DNA of 64,000 nucleotides, from positions 53,808-117,807 of the forward strand of contig JAAEAF010004987.1 of the NCBI GenBank assembly GCA_011037195.1. Direction: 5' to 3'. A model generated the notes under the pieces. That model saw only the letters and a program-made list of their open reading frames with translations, was not told the DNA's origin and ran no database searches. The position numbers and the translations under genes were made by a program. This stretch comes from Triatoma infestans. Its lineage: Eukaryota > Arthropoda > Insecta > Hemiptera > Reduviidae. How positions within the stretch are numbered: position 1 is the first letter of the stretch; each line of letters starts with the position of its first letter. This document shows, in pieces, positions 55,925-64,000 of the stretch.

Positions 55925-56120
55925 TTGTGTCCGGAGTGTATCAAATAAAAGTATCTGTGCAGTAAGCATTCCAGGTTTAAAGGATATCGTTAAATCGTGA
56001 AAAGGACTGAACTTAGGATTTTTTCCATACTCAGGGGACCTCTCAACAAGTATTTCCGGTGGAAATTCAATTTCGACAATTTGACACGATCCCCTCTTTT
56101 TTAGGGTTAGGAGAAAGTGA
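55925..56120 (-). repeat. A-repeat hairpin-end fragment
   Basis: This carries 'gtatctgtgcagtaagc', 'ctcaggggacctctcaac', 'tatttccggtggaaattc', 'tttgacacgatcccc' and a decayed 'ttagggttaggagaaag' hairpin. Confidence 0.75.
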
Positions 56121-57119
56121 AAACCAAAATTTACCCTCTTTTTACCAAATTGAGTGTGGTGGTTGGGTCAATAATGCTGGATAACTTCTGAGATTCTTAT
56201 ACTTTGTAGCATGCTTCTTTTTGTGTGCACTCACTTGTTTTTCAACCATTTCGTCACATTATCAAGTTCGTGTTCAGTGTTGACTTCAACTTTAAATTAC
56301 TGTCACGCACTACACTAATTAATTGTTTAATGTGTCACACTGTTTGGCGTGTCTCCGGTTTCTTGAATACTTCCTTACTAATATAATTTTTCAAGCACAT
56401 TACATTCAGCCCAAATTCGATATAAAATTTTATGAAAACGCTTTAAGCCGTTTTTACATTCTCTTACTTTTCTACTAAGAGGAAATATTTGCATTCATGC
56501 CAGATTTTCAAAATTGAGTTTTGAATGCAAATATATGTTATAGCATCCATCTGAGTAAGAAGAAAATGTTTTTAGCCAACGGTCTGTGTGTGCTTACAGA
56601 ATATCTCAAAAACGATAAGTCGCAGGAAGCTCAAACTTGGTATTTCATTTAGGCACTATCACTAGTGTCAGACTCAAGATTTCGAACAAAATCCATCAAT
56701 CGGAATTGCGACTTTACTAAAAAAATTTTTTTTTTTTTCAGTTTTTCGTGATTTTCTTAAAAATAGCTCCAATCGATTTTCTTTAAACTTCGTAAATTAT
56801 CTAAACACATAAATACCTGTTGTTTTTATTTGTAACATTTTCCTGGGAAAATTGGTTTTTTGGGGGTTCTGAGGAAACAAGTAGCATTATGTTTTCTTCT
56901 GAATTACAACTTGAGTTTAATACGAGTATATGGTTTTACCTTCTACATAAAATTAATACACAGAAGCAATGATAGAATTCCAAATTTGAAGTAAATCTGT
57001 TAACTGGAAATGCGAACATTGCAAGTCTTCCGAGTTTTGCGATCGTGTCAAATTTTGGAAATTGATTTTGCATCGGAAATACGAATTCGAAGTTAAAAGG
57101 AAATTTGTCATTTTATATA

Positions 57120-58734
57120 CAGGGTGTTTCAGAATTGCATGGCACTATTTTAGGTATGTGTTCTTTAGCAAAAAAAAAACAACATAAAAGTTCATATACA
57201 CATCTGTTTTAAATTAATTTATTACCGAGATATTGGGGCGTAAAGATATTTATTTAACAACACAATAATTCAGAATAACTGTTCAAAGTGGCCACCGTTT
57301 TGTTGAATGCAGCATTCAGCACGGCTTCCCGATCCGATTCCTTAGCTCTTTTTGCGTGCCAGTAGACGTAGAATAAATCATAGACTTCATCCAACCCCAC
57401 AGAAAATAATTTCACGGCGTTAGATCGATCCGTATCGACCAACCCATCGGTTACCATATGTTGCGTTTAAATAATCAGTCACAATGTGAGTAGTGAGCTG
57501 GAGCATCGCCATGCATAAACCAAAGCCTCTGCCTGTTGGCAAAGCGGAATATCTTCTAGAAACTCATAAAGATTATGAGTTTTGCAAAAAATGTAAGTAT
57601 GATATTCCTGAAAGCCTAGGTGACAAAAAGAAGGGGCCGATTAGATTGTCACCAAGAAGACCACACCAGACATTGAATGAAAAGGGTTTCCTTTGTCCCG
57701 AGTATGGTGGTTTCGAAAATTAAGTAATCCCATTTCTTGTAAAGCAAGATTCATCGGTAATCAGTAGGCAGCTTAGGAAGTAAGGATTTCGTGTGTATTG
57801 TTGAATTAACCTCTAGGGGGAAATTTCTGCTCTTGCTATAAACTTGTGATAACAAATCATGCTCTGGCCTAATGTGAAATGGATGCAATTGTTGTTCGCG
57901 CAATGTTCGCCATACACTGGTAGAGGAAACATCGAAACGAAGTGACAATTTTCTGGTGCTAGTACTAGTAGATAACTGAATACCTTCCAGTATTTCTTCT
58001 TCAACGTTTGCAGTTCGCCGAAATCTTTGTCGACCGGCGTTTAGTTGTACAGGCTTTAGTGTGCCATTTTCCCTAAGACATCTTTCAATGGCTTCAAACG
58101 TTTTACGATTTGGTATTCTTCGGTTGGAAAATTTTTCATGTTATCTTCCATTTTTATGTACCTCGCCATACGTTAAAAGCATGTCTGTTTGTTCTGAAAA
58201 AGTGAACAAATTTGTTGGTTGAATATGTGGATGGATCCGCAATGCTGGATAACATCTGGTATTTTAACCGTAATTAAATGTTAATTAATTAATTAAAATA
58301 AGTTAAAATTAATTAAAATAAATTAATTAAATTAAAAGTAACAAGTAACAGAGACATTACGTTGAAGTGAACTCTCTACACGAACTTGGTGAATTTGCTC
58401 TGACGATGGATGAAAATCCGAAACCGGTCAGGAAGAAAATACCAGAAATTTGTCGGTGTCTCCCATGATACCGACACAAAATAGTAAAAATACTGTCTTA
58501 CAGTATTCACTCACACTTTCACAGAACTTACACAAACAGTGTTTAATACTAACTGTCAAACAAATAAACGATATGCAATTGTTAGTATTATACTTTTGGA
58601 CCTTCGGTAAATAAATATCTTTAACCTTCAATATCTCTGTAATAAATTGATTTAAAACATATGTGTATATGAACTTTTATGTTTATTTTTTCTGCTACAG
58701 AACACATACCTGCGTAATTCTGAAACCCCCCGTG
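57120..58734 (-). mobile_element. Complete-length but decayed mariner-like transposon
   Basis: The 1615-bp element is flanked by TA on both sides. The ends are imperfect inverted repeats of about 120 bp (CAGGGTGTTTCAGAATTGCA at left; CACGGGGGGTTTCAGAATTA at right on the minus strand), with GTTCATATACACATCTG-type inner matches. Minus-strand transposase pieces in several frames: VSSTSVWRTLREQQLHPFHI (57900-57800), FNVWCGLLGDNLIGPFFL (57700-57640), WFMHGDAPAHYS (57530-57500, with DG read as GD), NYFLWGWMKSMIYSTS and KELRNRIG (57410-57320). Stops and shifts inactivate it. A 215-bp foreign piece (58225-58440) is nested within. Confidence 0.88.
58225..58440 (+). repeat. Hammerhead-like unit nested in the mariner
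   Basis: 'gcaatgctggataacatctg' (58240-58259) and 'gaacttggtgaatttgctc' to 'ccgaaaccggtca' (58382-58430) correspond to the minus strand of 7331-7500. They are separated here by an AT-rich (TTAATTAA)n spacer in place of the palindromic arm. The core CTGACGA-T-GGAT-GAAA-ATCC-GAAAC is at 58400-58424, base for base as at 7362-7392. Confidence 0.65.
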
Positions 58735-58788
58735 TAATTTTATTAACAGAAGTAAGAGAAAGTCGCGTGAGTGTTTCTCATCAGATTT

Positions 58789-59477
58789 ATTTTCTGTTTT
58801 TATTTAAATGATGCGAAAGAGCGGAGAAGAGAAACGTTTCAGTTCATCATTTCCTTGTCATTACTACGACGACACAATACTCCCCCTATTATTACCCCTC
58901 ACTGTAATCTCCCGTCTACCCCCACCCAACCACTATCTCTCTCTTCCTCGTATACCCATTTTTCAGTCCTATATTAAACATTCGCTGACTATAATGAAAC
59001 GTCGTCGTTTTATAATACCTGTCCTAGTTTACGAGACACTGGTAACAATGAAAAAAAAATTCTTCTACTGAGTTTTTTAATATCTTTTCCTTTCATTCTT
59101 GACTTTTGTTTCTTTTTTACGTCACAACATGGCGCCACCATATATGTTAAACGTTGACTTCTTTTTATTTTTTCTTTAGATTTCCCTTTTTATTATTTAT
59201 CCCCTCTTCTCGAATTCAATATAACACCACGTAATTTCATTTTTTTTTGTTTTTTTTTTTTTTTTAATAAATTTTTTTTCAAGTGGTTTTATATCTAAAA
59301 TAAGTTTTTTGGTAGTATAGAGTTAAAAACGTATCAGACCCACAATTTTTAATTTTATTATTGTGTACGTAAAAGCCTCTGTTTTTGAAAACTAGTTTTA
59401 AAAGATAAATGCGAATAATGCTTTCTTTAGTGTTTAGTGTTCACATTTCTTTTTATCTAATGATTTACTTAACCACT
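58789..59477. other. Nothing recognised
   Basis: Contains long T-runs (59238-59280). Short frames only. Confidence 0.45.
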
Positions 59478-59810
59478 TTAGTAAGAGGAAGTAATGGGAT
59501 CGTGACAAATTTTTTTAATTGAATTTCCACCAGTGCACATATAAACTACGTATATACAAAACTACCCACTTTAATTTAAAAGTTATTTTTCGGAATTTTA
59601 TATGACGATCGTTCAATGTTAGTGGCGCATTCATGTGGGGTACAATGTAATCACTTCTATTACCTTACTGGGCAGGAAGTTAACGCCCACCCACTTCTAT
59701 ATTTACATGTGTCAGGATAAATGAGTGATGTTAAAGAAAATTTGTCATTTTATATTGTGTAATTGTGTCACTTGCATTAAGAGAAAGTTGTGTGAGTGTT
59801 CACAGCAGAT
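59478..59810 (+). repeat. A-repeat, internally deleted, both termini present
   Basis: Starts AGTAAGAGGAAGTAATGGG with 'atcgtgacaaatttttt' and ends AAGAGAAAGTTGTGTGAG with TTCACAGCAGA, only 333 bp in total. Useful as a minimal copy holding both ends. Confidence 0.8.
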
Positions 59811-60320
59811 TTTTTTTTTTCTTTCCATTTTATCGCAAATACCACCGTATAAGTGGCTAAACGGTTTTTCTTTTAACTTCTTTACAAGTAAAAATATTTC
59901 AATTTTTCTTGCCACTTTTTTTTTTTTTTTGGTTGAGAAAATTGATTGAATTGGTGGAGTGTTGTGGGGCGTGTCCTGACCATCACTGCACGACAAATCA
60001 TCACGCAACATTTTATCATGACCACCAGATTAAATAGGTCAAGGTCTTCGTGGAAATTTGCTAAAAAGTTCGAATTATTTCCTAAATATGTTGTTGCCCT
60101 AATATAAATCTAATAAAGGTGGTTGTGGGTGCTTGTTGATGAAGCACGTGGATGTGATTGTTCCCAGCACCAACATAGCGGTTAGTAATAGAGAATTATT
60201 ACGTTGCATATTAGAAGACAGCACCATAGATCAAATCCCAGCAACATTTTGAAATCTAATTTCTGGGAATCTCCAGAACCACCCTAAAACACAAATTTCC
60301 AATAAAATTAAGCAAAAGAT
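59811..60320. other. Nothing recognised
   Basis: AT-rich unique sequence with T-runs. Confidence 0.45.
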
Positions 60321-60417
60321 AATATAATTATTAATTATATATATAATATAATAATATACAAATAATAATAATAATATATATATCAGGGTATATTAATATT
60401 ATTAATATACCCTGATA
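60321..60417. repeat. AT-rich simple repeat ending in a 37-bp perfect palindrome
   Basis: (AT/AAT)n sequence leads into TATCAGGGTATATTAAT (60381-60397), ATT, and its exact inverse complement at 60401-60417. The palindrome sits exactly where the LINE coding sequence breaks off. It may be a breakpoint scar. Confidence 0.8.
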
Positions 60418-61575
60418 ATAAACCCTGTCGAAAGCCTGTTCAATGTCTAAGAAGACTCCTGGACAATAATGTTTGAGTTCAAGGGAAGAGGCGATGGTGT
60501 TTACTATACGATCAGTTTGTTGGATGGAGAAGTGAGAGGATCTAAAGCCAAATTGATGGTTAGGTAAAATTTTGAGAGTTTCTGTGATTGAATAGAGGCG
60601 TTTAATTGAAAGTTTTTCTAGGATTTTTCCGAGGATAGGAAGAAGGCTAATGGGACGATAGGATGACGGAAAGTGAGTGGGTATTTTGGATTTAGGAATC
60701 ATTCGAATTGTGGAAAATTTCCACAGTATTGGGAAGTGAGTAGTTCTGAGGACTGGACTGAAGATGTATGTGAGAAATAGAAGGGCTTTTTTAGGAAGCT
60801 GAAAAAGAATTTGAGAAGTTATTAGGTCATATCCAGGACTTTTTTTTTAGGAAGTTTTCTAATTTCGTTTAGAATTTCAGACAGTGTGAATGGTTTAGGA
60901 GGCAGAGACAGAGGTAAGGGAACGGCCATGCTTGATATCACGTCTTCGTTGTTTTGTGCATCTTGTAGGTCTTGATATGGAGTGAATGAATACTGAGGCG
61001 AGGTGTGTAGCAAAGAGATTGGCTTTTTCTTCGTCAGATTTGGCCATACGCCGTTGTCATGTCGAAGAGGAGAGGATGTATGTTTGTATTTTAGTAAATG
61101 TTTTGTGGCAGTCCATAAAGAATTATCCTTATTTGTTAATGTTTCAGTATATGTGGTGTAGTTAGTATTGTAATTTTCGTATATTTCCTTTTTCAGCTGT
61201 CGGGTTAGTTGGTTGAACAGTCTTTTGTCTAAAGGATATCTTGTTCGTTGCCATTTGGCTCGTGCTTGTCTTTTGCGTGTGATGAGCGTGCATATGTGTA
61301 TTGGAAGATTATAGGCAATGGGTTTGTGATAGAATAGTTCGTTTTTGTAGTTGCCGTCCAAATGCTTTGTTGTATTGAGTTAGTTAGGTCGTATACATTA
61401 TGGTCTAGCTGTTGGGAATTCTTTATAGGCACTTTTAAGTCCAGTTTCTGTTCAAGCGTCATTCTGAATAGATCACAATTGACAGGTCCGGTAATAAGGG
61501 TGGGTTTCAGAGGTTTTGGTATAGGGGAGAGATCTAACACAAGTAGGACAGGGCTGTTGTCAGAAGAAAGTTCAT
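60418..61575 (-). pseudogene. Jockey-like LINE ORF2: end of endonuclease to mid-RT
   Basis: From the right on the minus strand: NELSSDNSPVLLVLDLSPIP (last strand of the AP endonuclease), PVNCDLFR, the linker (KRQARAKWQRTRYPLDKRLF, NSLWTATKHLL), FTLSEILNEIRKLPKKK, then, after a frameshift near 60840, MIPKSKIPTHFPSSYRPISL, LGKILEKLSIKRL, HQFGFRSSHFSIQQTDRIVN and FLDIEQAFDRVYYQGIL. It stops before the FADD box. Most of the endonuclease (5' part) and all of the RT C-terminus are missing. The loss of the 3' end is unusual for a LINE. Confidence 0.88.
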
Positions 61576-62815
61576 TTAAGGTTTAAGGAGATTGTTTACA
61601 ACAGATGTGAGGAATGAGATAAGAGGTGTGATTAAAGATTGGGATTCATTGATAAAGGAGGTCAGATCGTTGGTAATGTCTGCTGAGGGCTGAGAAGGTG
61701 GTTGAGGAATCCGTGAGAGTTGTGTGGATGGACCCGCGACCACTTGCGGAAATGACGTTGAGCCTGTCCTCCTCTTGGTTATACATTGATGAAGTGGAAG
61801 GAAGTCTGCCTTCTGATGTTGGAATTGGTTTTGATTTGACATTGCAGGAGCTGAAGGGTGTTCGTAAACTGGACGTGTTCTTCTTGACTTGACTAATTCT
61901 TTGTATACTAGGCATCCTTTGTAATTTGCAGGATGCTCTCCATTCAAAGTGCACAGGTTGGTGGGATGTCTCGCAGTTTACCGCAAAGAGTCGTGATATG
62001 ATTTCCTGCACATTTGACGCATTTGAGAGGATGCTAGTAGTAGCTGGACGAATGCCTGGCACATTTACACTGTATAATGTTTGCTTGTGCAGCTCTTCAA
62101 CTTTTATTTTTGTGAAAAACAGTGACTGAAGGTTGAAAATGTCTTGATTGTTGGCCTGCGGTTCTAAGTCAACGAAGAACTAGGAAGTGTCTGTCTTCTG
62201 ACTCTGTGACCGAGTTCCGTCAGCTCCTTTTTGATCATATCCAAAGGTGTGCTTAGGTGAAGATATCTTATTACAATGCGGTAGGTCCTTTCTTTATTTA
62301 TCTGATAGGTATGATATTCAGCTTTCTTGTCTTTTAAGTATTTTATTATTTTTCTATAGTCGTCTGGTTTTTGAATTGATTATAATATCAGTACCCTTAT
62401 ACCCTTGATTTACAAAAAAAATTGTCTCTTCCCACTAGTTGGACAAATGCGTTACAAAGGTCTACATAATTAAGTACATTTTTAACGTAAATTGGAGGAG
62501 GTCTTTTTGTCTTTGGAGTAGCTATATGATTGGTTTCCATTGAGTCCGAAACCGAAAGTATTGCAAATAGGTTTTTGGAAAGAATGCCAGGTGGAGTTAC
62601 AACGTTTAGTTGATCTGTGGCCGTAGTTGTGGAAGTTGATGGCGAATTTTCTATACTTTTTGTTCACTAAACACATCTAGAATTTTTTTCTGAGTTCGCC
62701 TTTTGAACTTCTCTGTTTTTGAGGGACAATTACCTGCATTATTAGGTTTCTTCAAATCTTGTTTTGAAGTTGCTGATTCATCCGAGGATAAATCTTCTGT
62801 TTCGCTTATTGTTTA
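61576..62815 (-). pseudogene. Jockey-like LINE ORF1 (gag), frameshifted
   Basis: From the right on the minus strand: KTKRPPPIYVKNVLNYVDLC, then KDKKAEYHTYQINKERTYRI, VIRYLHLSTPLDMIKKELTE, LGHRVRR, a knuckle-like segment with C..C..NHxTTxC remnants (62060-61950), GEHPANYKGCLVYKELVKSR (61950-61890) and a proline/serine-rich tail ending LTSVVNNLLKP at 61576. This is the gag-like protein with RRM-like/C2HC region of Jockey-group LINEs. At least three frameshifts. It abuts the ORF2 remnant without the expected endonuclease start. Confidence 0.85.
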
Positions 62816-63328
62816 GTAATCAATTAATTGTGAAATGGTTAAGAGAAAACAAAATAATAATAGAGACAAATTAACGATAGTTATATAAATAAATTTGTTT
62901 TGAAAGTTTATAAGTTAAAATAATTAAAAAAAACACAACCTGTATTATAAAAATTAAAGAAAATAACAAAACCTAGCGCAATAAGATTTCTAGTCTTTTT
63001 GGTTGATATAATTAGCGGCCCCAAGGGTGCTGCTCCTCCGCCCACCACTAACAACACACTATCACCACTACTATATGTTCTAATTACATTAAACAAGTTC
63101 TAACCTTTATGAAGTATTATCATCTTTTTTTTTAAATAATAAACAATGTTAAACGTCACTAATTAATAAGAAAATATTCCACAGAAAAGTACTGTTTACT
63201 GTTGGAAAGAAAATAACTTTAATAAAAGCACACAACCAAGAAAATTGTGAGTATAAATGGGAAAGATGTTGACTCTCCAAAGGTCAATCGAGAACTCGCG
63301 CCTTAAATTAAAATTAAAAACAAAACAA
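62816..63328. other. Nothing recognised
   Basis: AT-rich sequence with a short GC patch near 63010-63050. Confidence 0.45.
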
Positions 63329-63331
63329 AAA

Positions 63332-64000
63332 AATCTGGTGTGAAACACTCACACAACTTTCTCTTACTCCAGTTCTCAAAATTATAACAAACAAATTTTA
63401 TAGTTTTTTTGAGGGGCCAACACAAAATTTTAAATGGAAATTTGTCGAAAACTGAAAAAAAAACTATTCAGTAAAGCGGCACTCATCCGGTTTAACTGAT
63501 TTCGCTCAAACTAAAACATGCGGAATTTTTGGCCATCGTATTTATTTCTAATTAATTTTATATATTTGATGATAAAGTTGTATACTCAGTATGGTCCAGC
63601 TTTAGAGGAAGCTGTCACACCCTAAACTCTCCCTAAAGTGCCCTTAAAAATGAATTTTTTTTCCAGAGAAATGTTTATAGACAAGTTGTGAGATCTCTTG
63701 TTATTGAGCTTATAATGTGGAGTTAATCAACAAAATCGGTTGGGGCCACTTGTAGAAAATCGCGTAAAAAGGAAAAAACATTTAGTAAAGATGTTAAAAC
63801 AAAAGCACTTACCAGTTTATCCTCCCGGATTTTTCCCTCAAACTCGAAATTTCAACAACATATTTATTCTAATTAATATTATTTAGATCACAGAATTGTC
63901 TAATAAACTGAAATAGCACTTTAGATGGAAACCTAACCCCACCCCTCCCCCAGAAGTGCCCTAAATGAATTTTCCTGGAGAAATGTTTCAAATAAAAGTT
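63332..64000 (-). repeat. A-repeat, running off the window
   Basis: It has the cleanest left terminus in the window: ATCTGGTGTGAAACACTCAC, ACAACTTTCTCTTACTCCAG. It continues through 'gaaaactgaaaaaaaaactattcag', 'ctttagaggaagctgtcac', 'cccttaaaaatgaattttttt' and a second sub-unit ('actgaaatagcactttagat', 'gccctaaatgaattttcctgg'). The hairpin end lies beyond 64000. Confidence 0.82.

Larger units (their letters stand above)
56456..58788 (+). repeat. A-repeat interrupted by a mariner element
   Basis: It starts with CTCTTACTTTTCTACTAAGAGG. It continues with 'aaaaacgataagtcgcagg', 'ggaattgcgactttacta' and 'ttaactggaaatgcgaac'. It is interrupted at 57120-58734, then ends 'cagaagtaagagaaagtcgc' with GTGAGTGTTTCTCATC. 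Inside it, 57045-57080 repeats the hairpin-side landmark 'gatcgtgtcaaattttg', so it is itself a composite. Confidence 0.78.

Noticed and set aside
1..64000. CRISPR arrays, bacterial operons or phage genes
   Set aside because: Repeats are dispersed or microsatellite-like, without regular unique spacers, and the coding content is eukaryotic transposon debris plus one animal-type transporter.

Overview
This is a gene-poor, AT-rich animal nuclear window, most likely from an arthropod with a large, repeat-filled genome. The evidence for a metazoan is a peptide transporter of the SLC15 (POT/PTR2) family with the large extracellular domain that animal members carry. Several non-LTR retrotransposon classes, tRNA-derived SINEs, Tc1/mariner elements and LTR fragments of the kinds common in arthropods are also present. 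I cannot name the species. There are no bacterial operons, rRNA genes, convincing free-standing tRNA genes or CRISPR arrays.

The only intact host gene I can support is a single-exon SLC15-like transporter at 2052-4067 (+), 671 residues. Its overall fold and several family landmarks are recognisable. However, the proton-coupling motif of helix 1 and key residues of helices 7 and 10 are replaced, so it may no longer be an ordinary proton/peptide symporter.

The rest is layered transposon debris. The commonest component is an unclassified dispersed repeat, called the A-repeat here, with about 30 full or partial copies in both orientations. One end reads GTAAGAGAAAGT followed by a GTGTGA/TCACAC hairpin. 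The other end is a second hairpin, TACTTTCTCTTAC/GTAAGAGAAAGTA. Its interior is a tandem of about 230-300 bp sub-units. In this annotation '+' means that the copy ends with the GTGTGA/TCACAC hairpin at its right edge. A '-' copy is often followed by a '+' copy, which suggests long inverted-repeat (foldback) units. Many other elements are nested inside A-repeats.

Nested elements with clear insertion boundaries are: a 1.6-kb mariner with about 120-bp terminal inverted repeats and TA duplication (57120-58734); an RTE-like LINE fragment with a 12-bp duplication (52959-53921); a LINE 3' tail with a 13-bp duplication (10461-10705); and solo LTRs with 4-5 bp duplications (40350-40642, 29726-30054, 51585-51937, 23582-23830).

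Two tRNA-derived SINE families are present. SINE-1 has eight copies or fragments and SINE-2 has two. Both retain recognisable A and B boxes.

Non-LTR retrotransposon fragments occur at 6262-6940, 17920-18785, 27300-28240, 30701-31820, 32560-33030, 35749-36240, 41995-42300, 42845-43865, 48306-50243, 52959-53921 and 60418-62815. All are broken.

Four loci carry a hammerhead-ribozyme-like core (CTGANGA, short stem, GAAAC). They lie in or beside inverted repeats, and one is joined to a possible Penelope-like protein tail (25377-25985). Together with the two-hairpin A-repeat family, they are the best candidates for something undescribed here.
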